Assembly: GCA_947460975.1 (NCBI GenBank)
Contig: CANHGO010000002.1
Location: forward strand, 196,427-260,426
From: Cytophagaceae bacterium
GTDB lineage: Bacteria > Bacteroidota > Bacteroidia > Cytophagales > Spirosomataceae
Reading direction: 5' to 3'
DNA length: 64,000 bases
Both the position numbers and the translations under genes were made by a program. The notes under the pieces were generated by a model. It saw only the letters and a list, made by a program, of their open reading frames with translations, made no database searches and was not told the DNA's origin. This document shows, piece by piece, positions 7,851 to 16,720 of this stretch; position 1 is the stretch's first letter; every line of letters starts with the position of its first letter.

Positions 7851-10520
7851 ATGCGCGTTTTTTTATTGGTTAGTTTATTCGTTTTCAGTCTTTTTAATAG
7901 CCTTTTTGCGCAGAAATTAAAAATGGAGATGAAACCGGGCGAGATGATTGAGGAGTATACTCCTGAAAAATCAGGGATTATTCGTAAACTTCCAGAGGAT
8001 TATTATGATAAAACCTTAGCTCAAATTCTTGAAAAAGCGAATAAGAAATCCTTGTCAACTAATTTATCTACTGTTAGTACAAGTGAGTTTATTGTTACCT
8101 ACGAAGTACCTCCTCCAGCGAATGTGAAAGCAGTTTTTGAACAGGCAGCGGCTACTTGGGCTAATTTTTTGAAGTCTGATATACCTATTCGAATTTATGT
8201 AAAATGGCGTCCTTTGGCTACAGGTGTATTAGGTAGCGCTGGAGCTTATTCGAGTGTGAGAAATTTTGTAGGGGCTAATAGATTAAACACTTGGTATCCC
8301 ATTGCATTGGCTGAAAAAATGGCTCATGCTAATTTAAATGGAGGGGAATCAGATGTTATAGCCACTTTTAATTCGGATTATCCGGATTGGTTTATTGGGA
8401 CCAACGGTGTGCCTACTAATAAACAAATAGATTTATATTCGGTTGCATTGCATGAAATGGGCCACGGCCTTGGATTTATTGGCCAAATTCAGGCGGATAT
8501 AACGTCTAATTCCACGAGTCTCTCTAAAGCAGGTTATGGTTACCCAGGGATATTTGACCAATTTATTTTTGATAGTAAAAACAAGCGGCTTGTTGACACA
8601 GTAGCATATAAGAATAATTCCAATCAAATATTTAAGCAGATAATATCAGATAGTTTATACTTTTCGTCCAGTTCTGTTTTGCGAAATAATGATAGGTCGC
8701 CGGCGCGACTCTATGCTCCTAAACCTACCCAAAGACTTCCGACAAACCCTCTAGGATATATGGAAGGATCCAGTGTTTATCACGTGGACCAAAACACCTA
8801 CCCGCCAGGCAATATCAATGCATTAATGACTCCTCAAATTGCACCAGGCGAAATCACAGCCCAATTGGGACCCATTGTCGAGGGGATGTTCAATGATATT
8901 GGCTGGTATTCCTCTAATATTATCGATGCGGAACTTAGGGATACAGAAGAGAACCAAGTGCTTTTTTCGGCAAAGGTATATTCGGATACACTTTGGGATG
9001 AGAAATCATTGAAGCTCATGTACTCGATTGACAAAAGTATCTTGTCTGCGACTCCGGTGACTAGTTTTACCAAGACTGGGAAAAATACCTATTCGTACTT
9101 GCTCAGTTTGCCTAAGTCGACGGCCAATCGAAAAGTGTCCTATTATTGGACTGCGAATGAATTATCTGGCAAAAAATTCACTTCACCAGCTGAGGCCCCG
9201 GTCATTGCAGGTACAAAATTTGGGAGTTACAACGAATTTGTCATAGGGGTAGATACGGTTAAGCCAATCGTCGTGTATTCAAATCCACTTAAATACATAT
9301 TTACTTCTCAGACCACTATTCCTTTGCCTACTTTATTGGCCCAAGACAATATAGGAATCGATACCATTTACATGGAATATTCGATTAATGGCGCTGCATT
9401 AAAGGGGCAAGGATTTAAAAAGCTTGTTGGCGATACCTATTCCTATTCCACCGCATTTAGTTTTTTAGCGGGTACTTTAAAATCTGGTGACGTCATCAAA
9501 TATAGAATTGTGGTTAAGGATAAAGCCAAAATCACCAATGTGGTTAATTTACCCACCAATGGATTTTATGAATTTAAGGTTATCAACATTTTGGCATCAA
9601 CCAAATCTTATGTAAATAATTTTGACCAACAACCTTTTTCTGAATTTTATTTAAAAGGATTAAATTTTAGTCAGCCCGCTGGCTTTACCTCACCTAGTTT
9701 AAATTCGGAACATCCTTATGCAGATGGTGTCGAGGAATCGTATGATGGAGGTGGAGGATCAGATAAATTCACTAACAACGATGCCATATTGTTGAAGCCC
9801 ATTATCATTAGGTCTGATACAGCTAAAATTTATTTTGACGAAGTAGCTTTAGTAGAACCTGGAGAACTAGGGGAAGCTTTTTTGAATGTGGACGGTTCGG
9901 TGAATCGAAATTTTTTCGATTATGTAATTGTTCAAGGATCTAATGATTTGGGTAAAACATGGTTTGATTTTACCGATGGCTGGGATGCTAATGCCCATTC
10001 AGTTTGGCTAAAGGCTTGGGAATCTAAGACGGATAAAGATGGTAATTCGACTGCTACAGGCAGTCCATCTTTGTTGAAAAAACGCGAAATAGATATGTTG
10101 GCCTCAGGTAAATTTAAGCCGGGAGACCAAGTCATTATCCGATTTAGACTACATGCAGATGTAGGGGCTCACGGTTGGGGTTGGTGGATTGACAACTTAA
10201 ATATTCAAGGGGCCAGTACCATTAGTAACCCGATTTTGGCTATCGAGCCAGGTACGGAAATCAGGGATTTACTTGTTTCTCCTAACCCGACAAGCGGTCG
10301 CTTATTAATCCAAATGCCATTAGTGGGGACTGAAAATAAAGCAGTAAATATTGTATTTTCAGATATGATGGGAAAAATGCTTATTTCAAAAAAATACCAA
10401 TTAACTGGAAACTTGTTCAAGGAAGAGTTGGATTTATCTGCTTTAGCGCAAGGGACGTATTTATTACATGTGCAAACGGGTGATAAATTAATTAGTAGAA
10501 AAATTGTACTCATTAAATAA
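7851..10520 (+). CDS. Secreted metallopeptidase-like protein with T9SS C-terminal sorting domain
   Basis: 889 residues. A signal peptide ends about residue 20 (NSLFAQ). The zinc motif ALHEMGHGLGF places H201, E202 and H205. The usual third metzincin ligand at the end of HExxHxxGxxH is G211; a histidine in SSVYHVD about 100 residues later, before NALMTP, may replace it (inference). Beta-sandwich repeats about 360-600 and a lectin- or MAM-like region about 600-790 follow. The last about 80 residues (LLVSPNPTSGRLLIQ ... ISRKIVLIK) are a type A Por sorting domain. Type IX cargo is moved across the outer membrane and released or anchored on the surface. It stands 34 bp behind the HAD gene; its partners are unknown. 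Confidence 0.85.
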   Translation: MRVFLLVSLFVFSLFNSLFAQKLKMEMKPGEMIEEYTPEKSGIIRKLPEDYYDKTLAQILEKANKKSLSTNLSTVSTSEFIVTYEVPPPANVKAVFEQAAATWANFLKSDIPIRIYVKWRPLATGVLGSAGAYSSVRNFVGANRLNTWYPIALAEKMAHANLNGGESDVIATFNSDYPDWFIGTNGVPTNKQIDLYSVALHEMGHGLGFIGQIQADITSNSTSLSKAGYGYPGIFDQFIFDSKNKRLVDTVAYKNNSNQIFKQIISDSLYFSSSSVLRNNDRSPARLYAPKPTQRLPTNPLGYMEGSSVYHVDQNTYPPGNINALMTPQIAPGEITAQLGPIVEGMFNDIGWYSSNIIDAELRDTEENQVLFSAKVYSDTLWDEKSLKLMYSIDKSILSATPVTSFTKTGKNTYSYLLSLPKSTANRKVSYYWTANELSGKKFTSPAEAPVIAGTKFGSYNEFVIGVDTVKPIVVYSNPLKYIFTSQTTIPLPTLLAQDNIGIDTIYMEYSINGAALKGQGFKKLVGDTYSYSTAFSFLAGTLKSGDVIKYRIVVKDKAKITNVVNLPTNGFYEFKVINILASTKSYVNNFDQQPFSEFYLKGLNFSQPAGFTSPSLNSEHPYADGVEESYDGGGGSDKFTNNDAILLKPIIIRSDTAKIYFDEVALVEPGELGEAFLNVDGSVNRNFFDYVIVQGSNDLGKTWFDFTDGWDANAHSVWLKAWESKTDKDGNSTATGSPSLLKKREIDMLASGKFKPGDQVIIRFRLHADVGAHGWGWWIDNLNIQGASTISNPILAIEPGTEIRDLLVSPNPTSGRLLIQMPLVGTENKAVNIVFSDMMGKMLISKKYQLTGNLFKEELDLSALAQGTYLLHVQTGDKLISRKIVLIK

Positions 10521-10578
10521 TGGGTTTTTATTAAATTGCATTCCGATTTATACGGGTCGGTTCATTAAATAATTTTTT

Positions 10579-11421
10579 ATGTCTTGGTTTTCAAGAAAAG
10601 ATAAAGGGATTCAAACACCCACAGAATTTAAGCGCGAGGCACCAGATGGTTTGTGGTATCAATGTCCGTCTTGTAAAAAGGCGATACATACGAGAGAGCA
10701 TCGTTTGTTTTCTTATACATGTTCTAGTTGCAATTACCATGAAAAGATAGGGTCACAGGAGTATTTTGAATTACTTTTTGATATGACCAAATACACCGAA
10801 TTGGATGCTCAAATGGGATCTGGGGATCCACTTTCTTTTGTAGATACTAAAAAATATACAGACCGAGTGGCTTCCACGGAATTAAAAAGTGGATTGAAAG
10901 ATGCAGTTCGTTCTGCTTATGGAGAAATGAATGGAAGTCCGATTACCATTGCTGCCATGGATTTTAGCTTTATCGGTGGTTCGATGGGTTCAGTGGTAGG
11001 AGAGAAAATTTCCCGTGCGATTGATCATTCCCTTAAAACAAGGAGTCCTTTTTTAATGATTTCAAGATCGGGTGGTGCCCGAATGATGGAGGCCGGATTT
11101 TCATTAATGCAAATGGCTAAAACTTCTGCCAGATTGGCGCTGTTGGCCGAAGCAAAAATCCCCTATATTTCATTATTAACCGACCCTACAACAGGAGGAG
11201 TGACAGCTTCTTATGCGATGTTAGGCGATTTTAATATTGCTGAACCTGGGGCTTTAATTGGCTTTGCTGGTCCACGTGTGATTCGTGAAACGATTGGCAA
11301 GGACTTACCCAAAGGTTTTCAAAGCTCAGACTTTGTCTTGGACCATGGATTTTTAGATTTCATTGTGGACCGTAAGGACCTGAAAGATAAGTTGAGCGCC
11401 TTGCTTACTATGCTAAAATAG
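10579..11421 (+). CDS. accD: Acetyl-CoA carboxylase carboxyltransferase subunit beta
   Basis: 280 residues. The N-terminal zinc finger has C29, C32, C48 and C51 (WYQCPSCKK, YTCSSCNYH). The carboxyltransferase domain shows SGGARMMEAGFSLMQMAK, the DPTTGGVTASYA oxyanion region and GFAGPRVIRETIG. With the alpha subunit (not here) it transfers the carboxyl group from carboxybiotin to acetyl-CoA, making malonyl-CoA for fatty acid synthesis. The length is typical. It is monocistronic, 58 bp after the T9SS gene and ending before a bidirectional terminator. The biotin carboxylase and carrier subunits are at 56.3-58.1 kb. Confidence 0.97.
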   Translation: MSWFSRKDKGIQTPTEFKREAPDGLWYQCPSCKKAIHTREHRLFSYTCSSCNYHEKIGSQEYFELLFDMTKYTELDAQMGSGDPLSFVDTKKYTDRVASTELKSGLKDAVRSAYGEMNGSPITIAAMDFSFIGGSMGSVVGEKISRAIDHSLKTRSPFLMISRSGGARMMEAGFSLMQMAKTSARLALLAEAKIPYISLLTDPTTGGVTASYAMLGDFNIAEPGALIGFAGPRVIRETIGKDLPKGFQSSDFVLDHGFLDFIVDRKDLKDKLSALLTMLK

Positions 11422-11460
11422 ATACTCGTAATAAGCTATTGTCCTGTTTTGAACATATAT

Positions 11461-11497
11461 AAAAAAACCCTTTGCAGGATATGCAAAGGGTTTTTTT
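11461..11497. terminator. Bidirectional terminator between accD and the zinc-ribbon gene
   Basis: CCCTTTGCA and TGCAAAGGG form a perfect stem around GGATA, flanked by seven A on the left and seven T on the right, so it can stop transcription from both convergent genes. Confidence 0.9.
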
Positions 11498-11514
11498 ATA
11501 TAAATCCGGTACAA

Positions 11515-12330
11515 TTACTCAGCTATTACAGCGGCGGCTGCAGCAGCGGTGGTAACTTTACCTCTTGTTTTCTTTTCTTTTTCTGGTGCAGGAATTACAT
11601 CCTCAACTCCAGCAAAAACACGACCACAATGCTCGCAAACAATAATTTTTTTCTTGTCCTTGATATCGGTTTGTCTTTGTGGTGGCACAGAGCTAAAACA
11701 TCCTCCGCAAGCGCCACGTTTTACCAAAACCACAGCAAGACCATTTCTAGCGTTGTCGCGAAGTTTTTCATATGACTTTAGCAAACGAGCATCTACTATT
11801 TTCATTGCTTTTTCACGATCCTTTAAAGACTTTTGCTCATCTTCTTCGCTTTCTGCAATGATAAGTTCTAACTCTTTTTGCTTAATTTCTAAATCTTTTT
11901 TGCGCTCAAATAGGGCAGATTCTACTCCGGCAACTTCATCGTTTTTATTCAAAACTTTGAAATCAATCTCCTTAATACGCTTGTCTGCAATTTCCATTTC
12001 GATTCCTTGAAGCTCTACTTCTTTCGAAATAGCTTCAAATTCACGGTTATTGCGCACATTCATCTGCTGCTCCTTGTACTTGATAATTAACTTTTCAGAT
12101 TCTTTCTTAGCATTTTTGTAGCTAGAAATTTGATCATCCAAAGTTTCAATTTCTTGTTGGAATTTAGATAGACGCGTTTCCATCCCAATAATTTCATCTT
12201 CTAAGTCGCGCACCTCTTCAGGTAAATCACCCCTTACTTTCTTGATATTGTCTAAGGCTGAATCTATTGTCTGAAGCTTTAACAATGCTTCTAACTTTTG
12301 GGCAATCGTTGTTTCGGTTACTGTAGCCAT
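11515..12330 (-). CDS. Coiled-coil protein with C-terminal C4 zinc ribbon (DUF164 type)
   Basis: 271 residues. Residues about 10-185 form a long charged coiled coil (DLEDEIIGMETRLSKFQQEI and similar heptads). Then comes the zinc ribbon: CGGC, about 22 residues, CEHCG. The tail is alanine-rich and basic. This is the widespread zinc-ribbon family that includes chlamydial CdsZ and related helical hairpin proteins; nucleic acid or chaperone-like roles are proposed, none settled. It is cytoplasmic. It is 41 bp downstream of the Nif3 gene on the same strand, the pairing common in Bacteroidota, and probably shares its promoter. Confidence 0.9.
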   Translation of the reverse strand: MATVTETTIAQKLEALLKLQTIDSALDNIKKVRGDLPEEVRDLEDEIIGMETRLSKFQQEIETLDDQISSYKNAKKESEKLIIKYKEQQMNVRNNREFEAISKEVELQGIEMEIADKRIKEIDFKVLNKNDEVAGVESALFERKKDLEIKQKELELIIAESEEDEQKSLKDREKAMKIVDARLLKSYEKLRDNARNGLAVVLVKRGACGGCFSSVPPQRQTDIKDKKKIIVCEHCGRVFAGVEDVIPAPEKEKKTRGKVTTAAAAAAVIAE

Positions 12331-12371
12331 TATTATTGTTACGTTTGAAAGTATTAAACCTCTCTTAATTT

Positions 12372-13463
12372 TTAAGTATATAACACTGGATTAGTGCAAA
12401 TATCACTTTTCAGAACGGCAAAAGTACTAAAAATATTTGATAAATAATCAAGGATTGTATCCTTTATCATTACTTCCGATTCATAATGTCCTATATCACA
12501 GATTAAACACTTATTTTCTGCATCAAAGAACTCATGATATTTAAAATCTGCTGATACATAGGCATCTGCTTTTTGTTTTTTTGCTTCATTTAGTAAAAAA
12601 CTACCCGCTCCGCCGCAGACGGCTACGGTCTGAATTTCCTTTTTCAATAGGGCCGTATGTCTAAGTTGTCCTAAGTCCAATTGTTTTTTAAGGTGCTTCA
12701 AAAATTCCTCCGAGCTCATTGGTCTTTCTAATTGGCCTATAAACCCTGAGCCCACATCCTGCCAGCGATTGCTTAAACTCGTGATAAAATAGGCTACTTC
12801 CTCATAAGGGTGCACTTCATTCAGTACTTGGAGAATTTCATTTTCTAGGTGGGAGGGGAAAATCATATCCACTTTCAATTCTTTTTCAGTCGAGGGCGCA
12901 TTTTTTTCTCCTTGAAAGGGATTTGAATTTCCCGAAGGGGTAAATCGGCCCGTTCCCTCACTCGAAAAGCTACATGAACTATATTCGCCTATATTTCCAG
13001 CACCTGCTTCATGTAATTTTTCCCTGACTATTTTTTCAAAAGCTTCCGGAACAAAATAGCTTAGGTTTTTTAAGGCGTTTGAAAAGGGCATTAATACTTT
13101 TCCTTTCAGGCCTATTTTATTGGCTAAATGATAACTTACGCCCAAAGGAGCGTGATCTAGGTTTGTGTGTGATGCGTAAAGTGAAATGGAATTTTGGATG
13201 GCTTTAATGACGGTTTTTTCTACGTAGTTAGCTCCAGTTATTTTTTTTAATCCTTTGAAAATGATGGGATGATGCGAAACAATCATATTGCACCCTCTTT
13301 TGATGGCTTCGTCCACAACCTCTTCCGTACAGTCTAAACTAATGAGGATGCCTGTTACGGGTGCATCTCTATGGCCAACGAGCAATCCCGAATTGTCATA
13401 CGATTCTTGCCATGCAATGGGTGCCCACTTTTCCATGGCTACACAAACATCTTGAACTAACAT
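12372..13463 (-). CDS. Nif3-like dinuclear metal centre protein
   Basis: 363 residues, the long form with an extra central domain (about 125-245) between the two Nif3 halves. Metal-binding residues are visible in IVSHHPIIFKG (H-H pair), SHTNLDHAP and the C-terminal DIGHYESE. Family members form hexameric toroids with two metal ions per subunit; some are annotated as GTP cyclohydrolase I type 2, but a general function is not established. Cytoplasmic. It heads a two-gene unit with the zinc-ribbon protein and has a -7 box 22 bp upstream. Confidence 0.93.
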   Translation of the reverse strand: MLVQDVCVAMEKWAPIAWQESYDNSGLLVGHRDAPVTGILISLDCTEEVVDEAIKRGCNMIVSHHPIIFKGLKKITGANYVEKTVIKAIQNSISLYASHTNLDHAPLGVSYHLANKIGLKGKVLMPFSNALKNLSYFVPEAFEKIVREKLHEAGAGNIGEYSSCSFSSEGTGRFTPSGNSNPFQGEKNAPSTEKELKVDMIFPSHLENEILQVLNEVHPYEEVAYFITSLSNRWQDVGSGFIGQLERPMSSEEFLKHLKKQLDLGQLRHTALLKKEIQTVAVCGGAGSFLLNEAKKQKADAYVSADFKYHEFFDAENKCLICDIGHYESEVMIKDTILDYLSNIFSTFAVLKSDICTNPVLYT

Positions 13464-13484
13464 ACATTATTTGTTTATCTGCTG

Positions 13485-13492
13485 CAAAGGTA
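13485..13492 (-). promoter_or_regulatory. -7 box for the Nif3-zinc-ribbon operon
   Basis: The minus strand reads TACCTTTG, an exact TAnnTTTG, 22 bp before the start at 13463. No -33 TTTG was found at the expected distance. Confidence 0.5.
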
Positions 13493-13503
13493 AAATTCTT
13501 TAA

Positions 13504-13530
13504 TTGTTGGCGAAATTAATCGTATATTTA
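13504..13530 (+). promoter_or_regulatory. Possible promoter of the Nudix hydrolase gene
   Basis: TTG at 13504-13506, 16 bp, then TATATTTA at 13523-13530, one mismatch from TAnnTTTG, 28 bp before the start at 13559. It is back to back with the Nif3 promoter. Confidence 0.35.
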
Positions 13531-13558
13531 AATAATTCTTAGTGAATCCCCATAATTT

Positions 13559-13996
13559 ATGCGTTGCAGACCTGCACTTGTTCTAGTAGAACGAAATCAC
13601 ATTTTATTGATGAAGTACCAATATGGTACAGAATTTGTTTACAATTTACCAGGGGGCAATCCAGATCCAGGGGAAACTTTTCCAGAAACGATTATTCGTG
13701 AATGTCAAGAAGAATTAGCGATCGAAGTAGAAGTGGGAAATATCTTGATTGTAGGGGAAATTTTAGCTTCAGATAAACGAGATGCCTCCGTTCATTTGTT
13801 GTTTGAAGGTAAAATTATTGCAGGCCTTCCGATTCTTCAAGCGGATCAAACAAGTGCCATTGAATTAGTTTGGGTATCCATTTCAGAGATTACCAAATTA
13901 AACATGTATCCTAATGTGTCAGTAGAATTACAAGATATGCTATTTCTTCAAAAACCGGGAAAGTACATTGGCGCTATTGACCAGCGTTGGGTTTAA
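13559..13996 (+). CDS. Nudix hydrolase
   Basis: 145 residues, one Nudix domain. The box is nearly complete: GNPDPGE, seven residues, RECQEELAI, with both catalytic glutamates of the REUxEE helix; only the final glycine is alanine. In contrast to the regulator at 1541 this one should be catalytic and hydrolyse a nucleoside diphosphate linked to another group. Cytoplasmic. Its last 23 bp overlap the convergent sodium:solute symporter gene. Substrate unknown. Confidence 0.88.
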   Translation: MRCRPALVLVERNHILLMKYQYGTEFVYNLPGGNPDPGETFPETIIRECQEELAIEVEVGNILIVGEILASDKRDASVHLLFEGKIIAGLPILQADQTSAIELVWVSISEITKLNMYPNVSVELQDMLFLQKPGKYIGAIDQRWV

Positions 13997-15371
13997 GGAG
14001 ATTTGCTGGATAAAAAGCCGTACCTACAAGTAATCCAATCATGCTGGCTACTAAACCATACCAAACGGATGGAATATCATTTGGATTAATGAAATTAAAG
14101 TAAATCCAGACTAATAACCCAGCGGCCATACTCAGGTGGGACCCCATCGGACTCGCTTTTTTCCACCATAAACCAGCATTTAAAGGGATAAATAATGACA
14201 CAAGGCTAAAAGCGGATGCCTCGCTCACTAATTCAAAAATATTTTGTCGGGTAATGGCCATCCAAATACATGCCCCCGTTACCAGGACAACGGAAATTCT
14301 AATGTAAAATAAAACTTTTTTGTCATCAGGTTTTTTAAGCATTGGTTTCAATAAATTTTCTCCTAAGACACTTGCCGGTGCTAAAATAGCCCCACTGGTG
14401 GTACTTAATAAGGCGGAAAGTAGCGCACCCAAAAATAATATTTGAACTCCATAGGGGGTGAATTTCATCACAAGGTTTGGAATTAATAAAGCATCCTCAG
14501 CGAGTAGGCTTGGGTAAAGTCTCACGGCTATGAGGGCAATTAATAGGGGTAGCATAGCAACGCTTAGATACATCATTCCGGCGGCTAAACTAGCTTTTGA
14601 GGCAGTTTCAGCACTTTTTGCCGACATGACCCTTTGGAAAATATCTTGCTGGGGAATAGACCCTAAACCTATGGTCATCCAGGCAGCGCTATAGGTCAAC
14701 CAATCCACCCACGTGTTTTCTTTGGGAATAAACCTGAAAAATCCTGGGGATTGTTGGTCTATAAATAAACCCCAATCAGGAATTTTATCCAAAAACAAAT
14801 AGGCCAAAAATAGAAGTCCAACAATCAAAATTATATTGTGTAGAAAGTCAGTAATGGTGATCGACCACATACCACCTAAGAGCGTGTAGGTCATGACTAA
14901 AACGGCCCCTATCACAATTCCCATTTCGGTAGTGATGGGTAAAAGCAAATGCAAAGTCATGCCCAGGGCAACGAGCTGGGCTGAAATCCAACCAAAATAC
15001 GAGGGGATCATCACGATAGCCGATAGTTTTTCGGACATCGCCCCAAACCTAATTCTGAAATAATCACTAAAAGTTAACACGGGGAGCGGATACAGCTTTT
15101 TGGCGTAAATCGAACCCACGATGAGTAATCCTAAGGCAGCTCCAAATGGTTCTTCTATAATGGCTAATACTCCTCCATGAACAAATTCACGTGGCGCTCC
15201 TAGCATTGTTTCGGATCCAAACCATGTGGCAAAAGTCACCATGGTGGCTAAGGCAAAGGGAAGCGACCGGCCTGCTAGAATAAAATCCTGAGTAGAATGC
15301 ACTTTTTTACTCGCCCACCAGCCTACCACTAAGTTTAAGAGTAGATAAAAAATGACGAAGCCAACCAACAT
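13974..15371 (-). CDS. Sodium:solute symporter family protein
   Basis: 465 residues, very hydrophobic, with about 12-13 predicted membrane segments starting at residue 4 (FVIFYLLLNLVVGWWASKK). Family signatures include AGRSLPFALATMVTFATWFGSET and the GGMWSITITDFLHNIILIVG segment. The SSS family imports sugars, amino acids, organic acids or vitamins with sodium across the inner membrane; the substrate cannot be called. The gene is monocistronic. A -7 box lies 20 bp upstream, divergent to dacB, and the 3' end overlaps the Nudix gene by 23 bp. Confidence 0.92.
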   Translation of the reverse strand: MLVGFVIFYLLLNLVVGWWASKKVHSTQDFILAGRSLPFALATMVTFATWFGSETMLGAPREFVHGGVLAIIEEPFGAALGLLIVGSIYAKKLYPLPVLTFSDYFRIRFGAMSEKLSAIVMIPSYFGWISAQLVALGMTLHLLLPITTEMGIVIGAVLVMTYTLLGGMWSITITDFLHNIILIVGLLFLAYLFLDKIPDWGLFIDQQSPGFFRFIPKENTWVDWLTYSAAWMTIGLGSIPQQDIFQRVMSAKSAETASKASLAAGMMYLSVAMLPLLIALIAVRLYPSLLAEDALLIPNLVMKFTPYGVQILFLGALLSALLSTTSGAILAPASVLGENLLKPMLKKPDDKKVLFYIRISVVLVTGACIWMAITRQNIFELVSEASAFSLVSLFIPLNAGLWWKKASPMGSHLSMAAGLLVWIYFNFINPNDIPSVWYGLVASMIGLLVGTAFYPANLLKPNAGQ

Positions 15372-15390
15372 AATTGTCTAAAATTTAAAC

Positions 15391-15398
15391 CAAAATTA
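15391..15398 (-). promoter_or_regulatory. -7 box for the sodium:solute symporter
   Basis: The minus strand reads TAATTTTG (exact TAnnTTTG), 20 bp before the start at 15371. Confidence 0.5.
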
Positions 15399-15419
15399 TC
15401 GATTTTTAGGAGAACCTTT

Positions 15420-15427
15420 TACCTTTA
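15420..15427 (+). promoter_or_regulatory. Possible -7 box for dacB
   Basis: TACCTTTA differs from TAnnTTTG at the last base only and lies 22 bp before the dacB start, the same spacing seen for other genes here. Confidence 0.35.
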
Positions 15428-15448
15428 CTTAACATTGGAAATATTTAT

Positions 15449-16720
15449 ATGTCGAATCAATTTGTTAGAGCACTAGGCGTTTTCTTAATTTTGACAAGCC
15501 TATTTTCCTGTTCTACTACTCGCTGGAATCGTTCATTTCGCAAATCCCCCCTTTCTAAGCTTGCCAGTGGTATTTTAATCCAAGAATTAAACACCGGTAA
15601 AATCGTTTTTTCTCACCAAGCAGATCAGTTTTTCATGCCTGCTTCCAATGCTAAATTGGCCACATTTTTAATGGCTAAGTCTTTTTTAGGGGATTCTATA
15701 CCTTCATTTGCCTACCTAGAAAAAAGGGATACCTTGTTTTTTTGGGGTACTGGGGATCCGACCCAATTAAATCCATCCTTTAAAAATTCATCCCTGATTG
15801 ATTATTTAAGCAAATCAAATAAGGTGCTCGTATATTGTGCGCCACAAAAGGAAATTCCTCCTTTGGGTTCGGGTTGGTCCTGGGACGACTACAACGATAG
15901 CTATTCCGCTGAGATTTCTCCATTGCCCCTATATGGAAATCTGGTAGGTTTTTCAGTTAATAACCAACAATGGGAGATGGCTCCACGCTTTTTTGAATCA
16001 GCTATTTCAGGGACTCATTCGTTCAATTATGTGCTTAGGGACCGCTTGAAAAATGAATTTACATTGCCAGCTTTGAAGTCAGAACGGAAGGTTCAGCAAG
16101 TTCCCTTTGTGACTTCCGCCTCTTTGACGGCAAAATTATTGGCAGATACACTCAAAAAAAATGTGGTGGTTCAAAAGAAAGCCATGGACCCCTTGGTTAA
16201 AATTCAGTATACCGGTTTGTTGGATTCTTTATATGTACCCATGCTGCATGAAAGCGATAACATGATAGCCGAGCAATTATTGTTGTTAATTGGCGCGAAA
16301 AACCAATGGCCTGGTGGGGCCCAAGAGATCATTTCACGTTTGAAGAAAGAATCGAATTTTGAATTTTTGAAAGCAGCTCGTTGGGTCGATGGATCAGGCC
16401 TATCTCGCTATAATTTATTTAGGCCCATGGATTTTATCGAAATCTTAACGGCTTTGTCTCAAAAATTGGAACCGGCCAACTTACATTATTTGCTACCACA
16501 AACAGGTAAGTCAGGGACTTTAAAAAGTGTTAAGCTGAAATCGGATGATCACGTCATTTGGGCTAAGTCAGGTTCCTTTAGCAATACCTATGATTTATCA
16601 GGGTTTTTCCAAAATTCAAAAGGGAAGACTTATGTGTTTTCCATCATGACTAATTTGGCCAACCATCCTGTCGCGGAAAGCAAGCGCGATGTGATCAATT
16701 TTCTAGAAAATTTAGATTAA
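15449..16720 (+). CDS. dacB: D-alanyl-D-alanine carboxypeptidase/endopeptidase (PBP4, peptidase S13)
   Basis: 423 residues. A lipoprotein-type signal ends at LTSLFSC (C21), so the protein is probably membrane-anchored. The three penicillin-binding motifs are present: SNAK at 66-69 (nucleophile S66), SDN at 269-271, and KSG at 373-375 in WAKSGSFSN, followed by the family's LSGFF. KSG replaces the more usual KTG, a tolerated change. Class C PBPs trim the terminal D-Ala or cut D,D cross-links in peptidoglycan in the periplasm. The gene is monocistronic and its stop overlaps the convergent permease gene by 4 bp. Confidence 0.92.
   Translation: MSNQFVRALGVFLILTSLFSCSTTRWNRSFRKSPLSKLASGILIQELNTGKIVFSHQADQFFMPASNAKLATFLMAKSFLGDSIPSFAYLEKRDTLFFWGTGDPTQLNPSFKNSSLIDYLSKSNKVLVYCAPQKEIPPLGSGWSWDDYNDSYSAEISPLPLYGNLVGFSVNNQQWEMAPRFFESAISGTHSFNYVLRDRLKNEFTLPALKSERKVQQVPFVTSASLTAKLLADTLKKNVVVQKKAMDPLVKIQYTGLLDSLYVPMLHESDNMIAEQLLLLIGAKNQWPGGAQEIISRLKKESNFEFLKAARWVDGSGLSRYNLFRPMDFIEILTALSQKLEPANLHYLLPQTGKSGTLKSVKLKSDDHVIWAKSGSFSNTYDLSGFFQNSKGKTYVFSIMTNLANHPVAESKRDVINFLENLD

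Noticed and set aside
11549-12010. Long open frame antisense to the zinc-ribbon gene
   Set aside because: It mirrors the coiled-coil codon pattern of the real gene, has serine-rich low-complexity content, no promoter and no family match.
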